NCBI GenBank assembly: GCA_938075565.1
Contig: CALJGU010000069.1
Coordinates: forward strand, 1-55,214
From: an uncultured Opitutales bacterium
GTDB taxonomy: Bacteria; Verrucomicrobiota; Verrucomicrobiia; Opitutales; UBA2995
DNA length: 55,214 nt
Direction: 5' to 3'
Shown: one piece after another, positions 9,163 to 18,772 of the stretch
Position numbering within the stretch: the first letter of the stretch is position 1
How the letters are laid out: every line of letters starts with the position of its first letter
Made by a program: the position numbers and the translations under genes
The notes under the pieces: generated by a model
Told to the model about the DNA's origin: nothing
Databases searched by the model: none
Seen by the model: the letters and a program-made list of their open reading frames with translations, nothing else

Positions 9163-9556
9163 TATCAGAGCTGTCAGTGGTCACACTGCCATGAACAAAA
9201 TCGATGATCGGAATCGCATTGAATAAGTTGATCCCAAAGTAGCCTCGACGTTCACGTGTATTGCGATCCTGCTTTACCTCCATCGAGTGACTGGAACGCG
9301 GAACGGAACAAGAAGGAGTCGAAACAGTTGCACGAGGCGCGAAGCTTCTCACCGGCTCGTCCGCGAGCTTAATATTCCAAAATTGCTCGATAGTATTATC
9401 CAGAGAAGACCTCTGTTGAGCCAGAGGTGGATTACTCAATCCACGATCTGTCCAACTGATACGGTCCATTCTATTAGTCGCATTGGCGACATTGATTAAG
9501 CCAATTAACGCGACAACGATACAGGCTTTCTTCATTAGATTATTATATTTTTTCAT
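9143..9556 (-). CDS. Small secreted protein of unknown function
   Basis: I do not recognise this 137-residue protein. It has an N-terminal signal peptide (KKACIVVALIGLINVANA, residues about 9-26). The mature part is polar, with two Cys-free thirds flanking a PSCSVP segment, and it ends in a basic DNVKGRR. A well-spaced AAGGA-type ribosome site precedes the ATG. It lies between the lipoprotein gene (15 bases upstream) and the rhombosortase-like gene (20-base overlap), so it is probably made with them. A role as partner or cargo of the surface system is only inference from position. Confidence 0.7.
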   Translation of the reverse strand: MKKYNNLMKKACIVVALIGLINVANATNRMDRISWTDRGLSNPPLAQQRSSLDNTIEQFWNIKLADEPVRSFAPRATVSTPSCSVPRSSHSMEVKQDRNTRERRGYFGINLFNAIPIIDFVHGSVTTDSSDNVKGRR

Positions 9557-9571
9557 GGTCCTTAATCCTTT

Positions 9572-10144
9572 TTATTTATTTGCATCCCGCTTTATCGTGA
9601 CGTCATCGACCCAGAAGCTCCCGGGTTTAAGAACGTTGAGCTCAAAACGGATTTGTTTAAACTTACTGGGCACCGTGTATTTATATGAATAACGTTTCCA
9701 ATTTGAGATCTGCTCATCGGAGCGAATGATTGTTTCCATCCGGCCATCAAATTCAGTCACAGCCCCAAAGTTCACAATAAACTCAGCCCCTTCATTCATA
9801 ACCCAAAATTCAATCGTATAGGTCTCACCAGGAATTGCATCCCACTGTTGACTTAATCCAGGGGAATGCCATCCACCGACCGAGGAGCATTCACGAACGA
9901 AAAACTTCAACGATTGTTTCCCCGATTTGAATTCGGACGTGTCGACGATCAAATCATAGTCTCCCTCAGGAATTGTTTTAGGAGAATAGATCAACCAATT
10001 CACAGGCAATCCAGATTCGGTGACTTCAAAGCTACCGTTTACGCCAACAGTGTCATCCTCGATGGTTTCGCTAAATTTACCACATGCAACTAGCGAGATG
10101 CCACAAAGCGCAATTGTGATCGTGCTACAGAACCTGGAAGTCAT
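9572..10144 (-). CDS. Lipoprotein with carbohydrate-binding-like jelly-roll domain
   Basis: The 190-residue product begins with a lipoprotein signal ending SLVACGK, so Cys would be lipidated. The remainder resembles the CBM4/9-type galactose-binding-like beta sandwich: an opening NGSFEVTESGLPVNW, a middle GETYTIEFWVMNEG, and an ending KQIRFELNVLKPGSFWVDD, the usual strand pattern. No catalytic domain is present, so it probably binds a ligand such as a polysaccharide. The ATG at 10144 is chosen because AGGAGG lies 9 bases upstream and the signal peptide begins there; the longer open frame reads into the previous gene. It is second in the operon behind the VIT/VWA gene. Confidence 0.75.
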   Translation of the reverse strand: MTSRFCSTITIALCGISLVACGKFSETIEDDTVGVNGSFEVTESGLPVNWLIYSPKTIPEGDYDLIVDTSEFKSGKQSLKFFVRECSSVGGWHSPGLSQQWDAIPGETYTIEFWVMNEGAEFIVNFGAVTEFDGRMETIIRSDEQISNWKRYSYKYTVPSKFKQIRFELNVLKPGSFWVDDVTIKRDANK

Positions 10145-10218
10145 CCTATTGCCCCTCCTAGAACAGCGACTGTTTTTTCGATGATCATAATCATGTCTTC
10201 TATTGATTGAATTAAAAC

Positions 10219-12273
10219 TTAAGCAGCGAATGTTCGACGAGCAACCAGCGCTAGCAGTGCGACTATAAATACAGCCACCCATTCTGAGATGGAACCTGCG
10301 CCTCCTCCTACACCTCCATTGTAAGTGGGCGCAGGCGCATTCTCACTAAAAGCAGGCTTATTATTATCCACCCGGTAGTTGATTGTCGGTTGCTGAGCCC
10401 GCTGCATTTGCGCAATTTGTTCGATGTCAGTTCGAGCGAGGTTTCGTCGATCGATTCCATACTGCTCAAACTGCTCATCTGACAGCACCAACATAGAGGT
10501 GTAATCCGTTACCAGCTGATACTGTAGAGATAGATCCGAAATCGCGGACTCCGATTCAGAGGCATCGGTCAGTCCCAACCTCTTCTGCTGCTCAAGGAAC
10601 TGAATTCGATTAAGCGCCCACAATCTCTCCAGCTCGGGATTATCGGTATCCAATTCGGGGAACTGAAAACGAGTCGTATAAAGTTTATCCTGCCCTGAGA
10701 TTCGAGCAGAGATCTCCAAATCCGCTTCACCTCCGTCAGCATAGCGGCCAAAGAAAACCAACTGCTGACCACGGAATACTTTCTTTATCTGAGTCGGTGA
10801 AACATCGAAGGCATCAACACCACGGATCTTAAGGTCAAAATCATGAATGCTTTCGTGAAGCACTTTGCTTTTCGCCAACAAGATTTGCCCGATGATATCG
10901 TCACTATTTGAAACAGCCTTATAGTGACCACCTGTCGCATTGCAGACAGTCTCCATCAACGGCCAGTTACTTTGATTCCCTATAAGAAACCCGAAGAACC
11001 GTATATCCGATTGACTCATCAAGGCATCAAAATCTTTTGCATCAACAATCCCTTTATTGGTTACTCCATCCGTCACCAGGATCATACTGGTCACACGATC
11101 GCTATCCAAGGAATCCAAACCGCGCTTCAATCCGGAATAGAGATTGGTACCTCCTCCGGATTGAGCACGGTCAAGCAACTCGACTGCATGGTCTACTTGC
11201 TCAGGGGTGGCGGGCAACCAGGTCTTTGTCAGTTCGCGACTTTCATCATTAAACACTACGATCCGGAACCTGTCTTGAGGCCTAAAGGTTTTGATAGTCT
11301 GCTTCACTCCAGCAACCAAAGTCCCCAGCTTTCCACTCATGCTACCGGAGACATCGAGCACAAATATGTAGTCACTTCCCTGATCCAGCGGTTTCAGATC
11401 AACTCCGGGAGTTACCACCATCATAAACGTACCCGGTAATTCGGTACTAGCCTTAAAGAGGACAACTTCAATTCGTCCAGGCAGGTTATCCTGGAGGCGA
11501 TAATACAAAACAAAGTCTTTATTCAAATCCCCACCCGCAGATTCAAACCGAGTGAATCGGCTTTGCTCCGATTCCCACTGAGTGGTATTAAACCCGGGAG
11601 TTCGAATGTCAGCGACTGGCCAAGCTGACTTAAATTCGACTTCGATACTTAAGCTATTTTGCACAGAACTGTTTCTCGACCAGAACTGAGGAATCACTTC
11701 TTCAGTTCCTCCTTCTTCCAAGGTGTACAAATAGCGACCGATACCATGGTCCAATTCCAGCGGCTCGTAGTAAGTGAATTGCAGTTTCACTTCACTGTTC
11801 GCAGGGATTGGGGCTACCCAAAATTCGAAATCACGGTATCCATCCTTCTGGGTCAAGCCAGCTTGGTTGCCCCTGGAGGTTTCCGCTTCGTAAATCTGCT
11901 CAGCCCTATCCTTCTCAACGACCTCCCCTTTCATCTCGTTGTCTCCAGCAAGAATAGTTACCTCAGAAAGGCTTCCCTGCTTCGGAACCGGAAAGGTATA
12001 AAGACCCTCAACGGAACGAGGATTACTATTGTAGAAGACCTGACTAACTGACGTTCGAGCAAAGCCATTCTGGATGGTCACGGATACCTGATGGTCGCGT
12101 ATCTCCAAAGGAAGATCACCCGCTGCATTCAGGCTCAATGTGCCGGCAGCCCGGCTCTCATTTACGAATACGACCCCAATGACCAATAAGGCCAAAAGAG
12201 AGATTATCCGGGGAATGTTTGAAGTAAAAGTAGAGCTCTCTGGAGCCCCATTAGTGTTACTTTGATTTTTCAT
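10219..12273 (-). CDS. VIT and VWA domain surface protein with GlyGly-CTERM-like tail
   Basis: The 684-residue protein has, in order, a signal peptide or anchor (about 21-43), a VIT domain (about 50-170), and a VWA domain (about 300-470) with an intact metal site: DVSGSMS (307-313), Thr in GGGTN (376) and Asp in VTDG (402). The tail is NGGVGGGAGS, then a hydrophobic segment (EWVAVFIVALLALVA) and ARR. That tail fits GlyGly-CTERM sorting signals, which rhombosortases are believed to process; a rhombosortase-like gene is three genes downstream. The domain layout recalls the VIT/VWA sortase targets of marine proteobacteria, with a different anchor. The ATG at 12273 is preferred to the GTG at 12294 because a sigma-54 promoter at 12301-12316 places the transcription start near 12290. 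Confidence 0.88.
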   Translation of the reverse strand: MKNQSNTNGAPESSTFTSNIPRIISLLALLVIGVVFVNESRAAGTLSLNAAGDLPLEIRDHQVSVTIQNGFARTSVSQVFYNSNPRSVEGLYTFPVPKQGSLSEVTILAGDNEMKGEVVEKDRAEQIYEAETSRGNQAGLTQKDGYRDFEFWVAPIPANSEVKLQFTYYEPLELDHGIGRYLYTLEEGGTEEVIPQFWSRNSSVQNSLSIEVEFKSAWPVADIRTPGFNTTQWESEQSRFTRFESAGGDLNKDFVLYYRLQDNLPGRIEVVLFKASTELPGTFMMVVTPGVDLKPLDQGSDYIFVLDVSGSMSGKLGTLVAGVKQTIKTFRPQDRFRIVVFNDESRELTKTWLPATPEQVDHAVELLDRAQSGGGTNLYSGLKRGLDSLDSDRVTSMILVTDGVTNKGIVDAKDFDALMSQSDIRFFGFLIGNQSNWPLMETVCNATGGHYKAVSNSDDIIGQILLAKSKVLHESIHDFDLKIRGVDAFDVSPTQIKKVFRGQQLVFFGRYADGGEADLEISARISGQDKLYTTRFQFPELDTDNPELERLWALNRIQFLEQQKRLGLTDASESESAISDLSLQYQLVTDYTSMLVLSDEQFEQYGIDRRNLARTDIEQIAQMQRAQQPTINYRVDNNKPAFSENAPAPTYNGGVGGGAGSISEWVAVFIVALLALVARRTFAA

Positions 12274-12300
12274 GGTGTGTTTTGATTCGAACACACCTAT

Positions 12301-12316
12301 TGCACAAGCGATGCCA
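12301..12316 (-). promoter_or_regulatory. Sigma-54 (-24/-12) promoter of the VIT/VWA operon
   Basis: Read on the minus strand, the site is TGGCATCGCTTGTGCA: GG and GC separated by exactly 10 bases, with TGGCA and TGCA matching the consensus TGGCACG-N4-TTGCA. It ends 28 bases before the VIT/VWA ATG. The divergent neighbour encodes a sigma-54 activator with an intact GAFTGA motif, which strongly supports function. Confidence 0.75.
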
Positions 12317-12424
12317 GTCTTAATTATTCATCCCTAAACCATTGTCCTATAACAATATAAAATATTGCCCTTTAAATATGATGCTTTCTAAGGCTATATT
12401 TAATAGACATATAATGATCTTCGC

Positions 12425-13945
12425 ATGACATTTTATGTAATCCAAGAGTCTATGTATACTCAATCCCAATCCAAACTTGCTGAAAAATTAGTCCACATTA
12501 TCTACTGCAATCCCTTCGGACCCGAGCGACAGGAACTAACGAAGGAGATTCTGGGCGACGATGCTCTCAATCGGAAACAGCAAGGAGCTGCCGCCTTTGA
12601 GCACCCGTCAATCATTGAGCAACTCCTCAATCTTAGCGACGGCCTCTTGAAATTGGGTCGAGAATCCATTGGCAAGGTAGTCAATCCATCGACTGACCCC
12701 AGCTGCAAGCTCTACGAACACCTCCTCTACTTCGATCTGTATCATCGCCTGGGCCCTTCCATGGATCTGTTCATCGCCAACTGCATCGACCAACCCGACA
12801 AGAACCTTGCATGGAATGATTATCGGATACTTGAAGATACCTATGATCACTTTCTTTCGGCACCAAATAGAAAACTAAAGCCGGATTACTCAAAAGAAGA
12901 GTTCGCTAGCTTCGTTTACCAAATTCGCAGGGCGTTTTATCATACTCAAAATTCTTTGGTCGGACGCTCGGAAGCCATGACCCAACTTCGCATTCGAGTT
13001 TGGAATTCGGTCTTCACTCATAACATGAAGCGCTACTTGCGTTCTCTATACCATCGTATGGAAAATGTGGTTACCCTCATAGAAGGACCATCCGGTTCAG
13101 GAAAAGAACTGGTAGCTCGAGCGATCGGTTTCTCACGCTTTATTCCATTCGATGCCACAACCAAGAAGTTCAGCGCAAACTATCGTCAGGTATTTTTTCC
13201 GATCAATTTGTCGGCTCTTTCAGAAACGCTGATCGAGTCAGAATTGTTTGGTCATCAAAAAGGGGCCTTTACCGGTGCACTTCAAAACCGTGCTGGTTAC
13301 TTCGAGAGTTGCGGTCCTTATGGAACTGTTTTTCTTGATGAGATTGGTGAAACCGATGAGTCCATCCAGGTGAAGCTACTTCGTGTGCTTCAGACCCGGC
13401 AATTCCAGCGACTGGGCGATACAACCCCTTTGCGTTTTCAGGGCAAAGCGATGGCAGCAACTAATCGCAATCTGGAAGAGGAAATGCAAAAAGGACATTT
13501 CCGAACCGACTTCTATTATCGGCTCTGTGCAGACCGGATCGAAACACCGGCACTAATCTCCATGCTCGGCAACAAAAAGGAATTAGAGCTTCTTGTCTCG
13601 TTCGTTGCTGAACGAATAGCAGGCCCTCAGGAAAAGAAAACGCTGACCGAAGAAGTCACGACCTGGATAAACAAATCCATGCCATCCGATTACTCATGGC
13701 CCGGAAACTTTCGCGAGCTGGAGCAATGCGTGAGGAATGTGATGGTCAATGGAGAATACCGTGGACAACAAGGACACACGACCTCGAGTGCGGAAACAAG
13801 CTACACCCGAACCCCCACCTTAAACCAATGGATCCAGACACTCGTTAATCGCGAGTACACTAAAACAGCAAATCTAGCTCAAGTAGCCGAACGCCTACAA
13901 GTAGACCGACGTACGGTGAAGAAGTATCTGGATCTTAAAACCTAA
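12425..13945 (+). CDS. Sigma-54-dependent transcriptional activator (AAA+), divergent from the VIT/VWA operon
   Basis: The 506-residue protein has an N-terminal region of about 175 residues that I do not recognise. It shows no obvious receiver, GAF or PAS signature. The AAA+ domain (about 178-440) has Walker A GPSGSGKE (221-228), the sigma-54-contacting GAFTGA (280-285), Walker B TVFLDEIGE (301-309) and arginine-finger region FRTDFYYRL. A helix-turn-helix (NLAQVAERLQVDRRTVKKYL, 483-502) ends the protein. It probably switches on the divergent surface-protein operon, which has a -24/-12 promoter. Two starts are possible. The ATG at 12425 gives the longest frame. The ATG at 12452 has an AAGAG just upstream and fits better with a TATAAT at 12410-12415, whose start point would be near 12422. 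Confidence 0.9.
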   Translation: MTFYVIQESMYTQSQSKLAEKLVHIIYCNPFGPERQELTKEILGDDALNRKQQGAAAFEHPSIIEQLLNLSDGLLKLGRESIGKVVNPSTDPSCKLYEHLLYFDLYHRLGPSMDLFIANCIDQPDKNLAWNDYRILEDTYDHFLSAPNRKLKPDYSKEEFASFVYQIRRAFYHTQNSLVGRSEAMTQLRIRVWNSVFTHNMKRYLRSLYHRMENVVTLIEGPSGSGKELVARAIGFSRFIPFDATTKKFSANYRQVFFPINLSALSETLIESELFGHQKGAFTGALQNRAGYFESCGPYGTVFLDEIGETDESIQVKLLRVLQTRQFQRLGDTTPLRFQGKAMAATNRNLEEEMQKGHFRTDFYYRLCADRIETPALISMLGNKKELELLVSFVAERIAGPQEKKTLTEEVTTWINKSMPSDYSWPGNFRELEQCVRNVMVNGEYRGQQGHTTSSAETSYTRTPTLNQWIQTLVNREYTKTANLAQVAERLQVDRRTVKKYLDLKT

Positions 13946-13952
13946 TCTTGAG

Positions 13953-15746
13953 CTAGAGCGCTTTGAACAACGGCTCTATTTCCATCTCCGGAACTTTGAC
14001 CAGTCCCTTGTCCGTCAGACGAATCTCAGGTATCACTGACAGCGGCAGTAAGTTGAAGCCCATGTAGGGTAAAGTGCATCCAGCTGCTACCCAGACTTCC
14101 TTAACCTTAGAAGCGGCCTCAGCTACCTCAGGAGCGCGTAGATCAGATATCAATCCTGCAATAGGCAGCGGAATAAACGCTTCCACTTCCCCACCCTGCA
14201 CAACTGCAACCCCACCATGGGAGTTTCGAATTGTTTCAACCGCGAGAGACATGGACGCTTCATCGTGACCCGCGACAATAACGTTGTGCGCATCATGCCC
14301 GACACTACTTGCCACAGCCCCTTCCCGCAGACCAAAGTTCTGCAAAAAGCCATAAGCGATATTCCCCTCCACACCATAGCGCTCGATCACCGCCATGTGG
14401 CAGCAGTCATTATCTTTAACGAATGCTCCCCAATCAGTGGAGCCTCGGTCCAAGTTAGCTTTTCTGTGAAGGGTTACGATACCAGGTAACTCCGTTCTTA
14501 ATACGGTTACCTCGGTGGCAACTTCAGGAACGTCAGGAATTAATTTAGGCTCAGCAGGCATATTGACCGTCTGGTATGCCTTTTTCGGATACTGGTAACG
14601 ATGATTGCTCAATTGCTCATCTAAAACGGTAGTCACTTTGCTATCCTCAACAGCCAGTTCTCCACCATACCAGGTATTGATTACTTTCAGATCATCGTTC
14701 AGCAAAACCATATCAGCTCGCCGCCCATGACCCAATGCACCAAAATCACCATCCATGGAATAACGAGTCGCCGGGTGCAATGACCCCATCGACCAAGCAG
14801 TAGGGATATCGATCCCTGCTTTGATCGCCTCGGTCACGACCCAGTCCATACCAAAGGTAAATAGGTCGTCCGCATCGCGGTCATCGGTGCACACACAAAC
14901 CCGTTTGGTGCTAGCTCCAAGCTCGGTCACTGCCTTGATGGCCTCAGGCAAACTGTGCCAAGGCGTGGTTGGAGGACCACCGCGCAGGAACACCCAGATG
15001 CCCGCCTCTAAAAAGTCATCCGCAATATCGCGATCGATCGCTTCGTGCGTATCGGTTACTCCGCTCGCGGCATAGGCAGCCACAAACTCGCGACCGTAGA
15101 TATGCCCACTGACGGGCCTACCTCGCTTCAAGGCTTCCTGGATCACTCCATGCGAACGATCGTCTCCGAAACATACAGGCACAAAGTCCATCTTCTCACC
15201 TAAGGCCACAATCTCGGGCCAGGCATCGAACATGGCACCCGCTTTGTGAGGAGTCAGATCCCCGCCGCAGGTTTCCATTTCAGCACTGGTAGCAGGAATA
15301 GTACTCGGCAGTGTGAGGAAAATATTTAGAGGAGCAACTCGAGCATCCTCCAGCATCCATTCAATACCTTCCGTATCACTCACATTACCAATTTCGTGGC
15401 TATCGCAAAATATAGTCGTGGTTCCGTTCAACAAAGCAGCTTCCGCATAAGCACAAGCCGTCATCATGCTGCTTTCGATATGGATGTGTGGATCCACCAA
15501 CCCCGGAGCGAGGATACCGCCGGCTACGTCGACTTTCCTGGCGGAGCCTTGATGACTACCGGCCGGCTTGACGGCTGCTATTCGTCCATTGGAAATCCAA
15601 ACTTCCTTTTCCGACAACATGCGCTCGGTATAGGTGGACAGAATACGTGCACCGGTCACAACCAGATCCGGTTCGATCGTTCCCGATGCAACACCGGCCA
15701 ACGTTTGAGTTAATGAATGAAGTGGAGCGACGCTAAATCGATTCAT
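13953..15746 (-). CDS. ade: Adenine deaminase
   Basis: This cytosolic metal-dependent amidohydrolase converts adenine to hypoxanthine and ammonia. The 597-residue protein matches the family end to end: an amidohydrolase opening ([10 protein letters not shown]), the metal-site region [28 protein letters not shown], and the C-terminal region with [12 protein letters not shown]. It is the last gene of a minus-strand trio, 5 bases after the adenosine deaminase-like gene. Its product hypoxanthine can enter the nucleotide pool through hpt at 45372. Confidence 0.95.
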   Translation of the reverse strand: MNRFSVAPLHSLTQTLAGVASGTIEPDLVVTGARILSTYTERMLSEKEVWISNGRIAAVKPAGSHQGSARKVDVAGGILAPGLVDPHIHIESSMMTACAYAEAALLNGTTTIFCDSHEIGNVSDTEGIEWMLEDARVAPLNIFLTLPSTIPATSAEMETCGGDLTPHKAGAMFDAWPEIVALGEKMDFVPVCFGDDRSHGVIQEALKRGRPVSGHIYGREFVAAYAASGVTDTHEAIDRDIADDFLEAGIWVFLRGGPPTTPWHSLPEAIKAVTELGASTKRVCVCTDDRDADDLFTFGMDWVVTEAIKAGIDIPTAWSMGSLHPATRYSMDGDFGALGHGRRADMVLLNDDLKVINTWYGGELAVEDSKVTTVLDEQLSNHRYQYPKKAYQTVNMPAEPKLIPDVPEVATEVTVLRTELPGIVTLHRKANLDRGSTDWGAFVKDNDCCHMAVIERYGVEGNIAYGFLQNFGLREGAVASSVGHDAHNVIVAGHDEASMSLAVETIRNSHGGVAVVQGGEVEAFIPLPIAGLISDLRAPEVAEAASKVKEVWVAAGCTLPYMGFNLLPLSVIPEIRLTDKGLVKVPEMEIEPLFKAL

Positions 15747-15751
15747 GAGTA

Positions 15752-17362
15752 TTAGCTAAGATTGAGATTCAGATATGTTTTCCCGTAGTCATAAGTCACG
15801 GCTTGGCTCGAACGAGCGACCGACTTCCAGCCATCGTTTTCAAGTTTGTTTTGGAATGCCATGACATCAGCGTAGTATTCCGAGAGAAGTCTATCCTTTG
15901 TTTGATCATCCAGGAATGAGTGCTTCAGGCTGTTTTCCCCGAGAGTGATCATCTCTTTCCACGTCAGATTAAAACGACTAACTGCGACAAAGTACTCATC
16001 GGTCATATTGGAATGCCACATGCCACGATCATCTGTATTCAAGCAGCAAGGAATTCCCTGCCGCATGTAGATGGGGAATGGATGCTGATCCAAGTCAGGC
16101 GTATAGCCGAGCAGGTGATTACTGATTAGATTGATTTCGATGAGGAAATTTTCACCCCGCATCATCTGCATGGTCGGAGGATCTCGAAACAGATTGATAC
16201 CGTGACCAATACGAGTCGCTCCCAAACGAAGCGTATCAAATATGTGCGTATCCTTTTTCTCAGCTTCACCGGCATGAATGGAGATACCCACACCAGGAAA
16301 CTTTCTGATCATACGGTCAAATACGTCGGTGAACTTACTGGGGTAGCCGCGGTTATCATCCTCTCGACCGGCCATATTAATTCCGAGCCATAGTTCAGGA
16401 TGATTGTAGGTGTATTCGAAATACTCTTCGACTCCCTGGATCGCATCCGGGGAAAAGCGTAATACAATTGTTTGAAAGCGCACTAATACACCCGTCGCCT
16501 TTGCATCGGGCTGATCAAAACGGTCCAGCCACATTTTTGTGGCCTCATCCATGGTGATCACATTCCCCTTGGAATCATACCAACCACGAAAGCGCGATTG
16601 AATCTCCATGTAGCGGACACCTTCAGCACCAAACCGTTTCATATTCTCCACGGTCAGTTCCATCATTACCTCGATCGAGACCAAGACGTCACCCAGGCGA
16701 TTCCAGATGTATTCAAAGAACTCATCACGTCCTTCGCCTTCATGATCGAGAAACATGGCGTTCATCCAGGCCCGCTTTTCTTTGTCATTAAGATCCGCCA
16801 GGGGCTTAAAGTCGTTTTGCAAAGAAGTAGTCAACTTGTCATAAGAATGCCCTGCAATAGTCACCCACCCGGCTAAACTCCTTGAGTCGGTATGGTGGCC
16901 CACTTCAGCGAGATTCAAAGTCGAAATGCGCACGCGCGTATAAAACGTCTGTCCACCGTTTCGCTTGGAATCAGTGGTAATATCCCAAATCATTTCCGGC
17001 AACATACCACCACCCAGGTGATGGTGAATGTCTCCGCCCTTAGGTAGCGCATAGAGCACACGGTAAAGATCCTCCTCGGATGCCTCCTCTTTCACCTTTT
17101 TCCAAGCAGCCTCGATCCCGCCTGAGTACCGTAACCTTGCAGAAGCATTTCTGCGTCTACCTTCGATCATCATTCCTGAGGCCGGTGATTGGGACGTCTC
17201 CTGTGCGGTTGCTCCACGAGACCCTGCGAATAAACTACCCCCTAATGCGGCAAGAAAGCCATGCCCGAGGAATCGCCGACGGCTGGAAGATATCTGATCT
17301 TTGTTTCCGGTTACTTTCTTGTTTTCCCCGAAAATCCTTTGTTTCAATTTTTCTAATCTCAT
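15752..17362 (-). CDS. Tat-exported adenosine deaminase family protein
   Basis: The 536-residue protein carries a twin-arginine signal (SRRRFL, residues 27-32, then a hydrophobic segment ending ATAQ), so it is predicted to be exported folded. The mature part is an adenosine/AMP deaminase barrel: metal-binding DIHHHLGGG, the substrate-site region [17 protein letters not shown] and [11 protein letters not shown]. All main metal and catalytic motif positions appear present. It is longer than cytosolic adenosine deaminases and closer to the secreted growth-factor-like (ADGF) type. It probably deaminates adenosine in the periplasm. It lies 23 bases after the purine permease gene and 5 bases before ade. 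Confidence 0.85.
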   Translation of the reverse strand: MRLEKLKQRIFGENKKVTGNKDQISSSRRRFLGHGFLAALGGSLFAGSRGATAQETSQSPASGMMIEGRRRNASARLRYSGGIEAAWKKVKEEASEEDLYRVLYALPKGGDIHHHLGGGMLPEMIWDITTDSKRNGGQTFYTRVRISTLNLAEVGHHTDSRSLAGWVTIAGHSYDKLTTSLQNDFKPLADLNDKEKRAWMNAMFLDHEGEGRDEFFEYIWNRLGDVLVSIEVMMELTVENMKRFGAEGVRYMEIQSRFRGWYDSKGNVITMDEATKMWLDRFDQPDAKATGVLVRFQTIVLRFSPDAIQGVEEYFEYTYNHPELWLGINMAGREDDNRGYPSKFTDVFDRMIRKFPGVGISIHAGEAEKKDTHIFDTLRLGATRIGHGINLFRDPPTMQMMRGENFLIEINLISNHLLGYTPDLDQHPFPIYMRQGIPCCLNTDDRGMWHSNMTDEYFVAVSRFNLTWKEMITLGENSLKHSFLDDQTKDRLLSEYYADVMAFQNKLENDGWKSVARSSQAVTYDYGKTYLNLNLS

Positions 17363-17385
17363 TCGTATAAGTATCCAAAGTTTGA

Positions 17386-18705
17386 CTACTTCAATCCGTA
17401 ATACACCAGGAACAAGGCTGCTACCAGATAGCTGAATATCGGCACCTCCTTCATACGGTTGAGTAATATCATGACAAAAACAAATACAACCAGTCCTATC
17501 CCGATACCTTCCGTGATACTAAAGGTAAGAGGAATCATCAGCATCGTGATAAATGCCGGTGCCACTTCGGACAGGTCGTCAAAATTCAATTCCTTGAGCC
17601 CTTGAGCCATAAATACACCCACCATGACCAGAGCCGGCGCAGTCGCAACAGCAGGGACAATGGTTAGAATCGGAGTGAATATAAGCGCCAAAAGGAAACA
17701 GATTCCGCAAGCCACCGCAGTCAGCCCGGTTTTTCCACCAGACTCAATACCCACTGCTGATTCAACGTAAGAAGTCGTCGTTGAAGTTCCGAGTAAGGCT
17801 CCTCCCATGGTTGCAATAGAGTCGGCAGTAAGCGCTTTACCCATGCCCGGCATATTTCCATTCTCGTCGAGAAGTTTGGCCCTGCGGGAAAGCCCGACCA
17901 AGGTGCCAATACTATCGAAGAGATCGAGAATCAGGAGGGTTAAGATGATCGGAAGCGCGGCCGCTAAATTTTGAAACGGGAACAGAATATTCAACTGCAT
18001 AAAGGTTTCGCCGATTCCAGCTGGCGCTGAGACCACTCCAGAGGGCGTGGCTGTAATGGCCGATCCCCCACTCGTAACGAAAAAGCCGAGGGCGGTGATT
18101 CCTAAAATTGAAAAAAGGATAGCACCTGGAAACTTTTTCACCGAAAGCACAGTCATGAGAATGACACCGATAACGACAAGGATCGATGCAGGGGACTTCA
18201 AACTACCCACTGCTACTAGTGTGGCATCGTGGTTCACTACAATGCCCACATTCTTGAGCCCGATAAAGGCGATAAAAAATCCGATCCCAACTTGGATTCC
18301 CACCTTCAGTCCATTCGGCAGTGATGCTGCTATTTTTTTCCGAAGCCCCGTGACCGAGAGTATCAGAAAGACCAGGCCGTTCCAGAATGTCAGGGCCAAG
18401 GCGTCCTGCCACCGAACCCCCATGCCAAGACAGATCACGAAGGCAAAGTAGCTATTCGTGCCCATCCCTGGCGCCAAGGCGATTGGGTAATTCGTCATTG
18501 CTGCCATGAGAAAGCACCCAAAAGCTGCAGCGATTGCGGTTACAGTTATGAGAGCTTCTCGCGGCATTCCAGCCTCACCCAGAATAGAGGGATTCACCAC
18601 AAGGATGTAAGACATTGCCGCAAAGGTAGCGATTCCTGCGAGTAGTTCTTTACGAACCGTACTGCCTTGAGAACTGATGTTAAAGAGTTGATCGAGCCAT
18701 TTCAC
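17386..18705 (-). CDS. AzgA-family purine (adenine/hypoxanthine/guanine) permease
   Basis: This is an inner-membrane proton-coupled nucleobase importer of the NCS2/AzgA type. The 439-residue product has about a dozen hydrophobic segments and the family start WLDQLFNISSQGSTVRKELL, the motif ALAPGMGTNSYFAF, and the loop TTSYVESAVGIESGGKTG. The GTG at 18705 is chosen because the family N-terminus starts exactly there. The longer open frame up to 18774 would overlap the divergent NUP gene and adds residues foreign to the family. It is first in the operon with adenosine deaminase and ade, so its likely cargo is adenine or hypoxanthine. Confidence 0.9.
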   Translation of the reverse strand: MKWLDQLFNISSQGSTVRKELLAGIATFAAMSYILVVNPSILGEAGMPREALITVTAIAAAFGCFLMAAMTNYPIALAPGMGTNSYFAFVICLGMGVRWQDALALTFWNGLVFLILSVTGLRKKIAASLPNGLKVGIQVGIGFFIAFIGLKNVGIVVNHDATLVAVGSLKSPASILVVIGVILMTVLSVKKFPGAILFSILGITALGFFVTSGGSAITATPSGVVSAPAGIGETFMQLNILFPFQNLAAALPIILTLLILDLFDSIGTLVGLSRRAKLLDENGNMPGMGKALTADSIATMGGALLGTSTTTSYVESAVGIESGGKTGLTAVACGICFLLALIFTPILTIVPAVATAPALVMVGVFMAQGLKELNFDDLSEVAPAFITMLMIPLTFSITEGIGIGLVVFVFVMILLNRMKEVPIFSYLVAALFLVYYGLK

Positions 18706-18772
18706 AATTAGATTAGAGCAAATAAAATGCCGGGGTTGCAAGTGCGGCATGGAATCTGCCAATATTTTTCTC

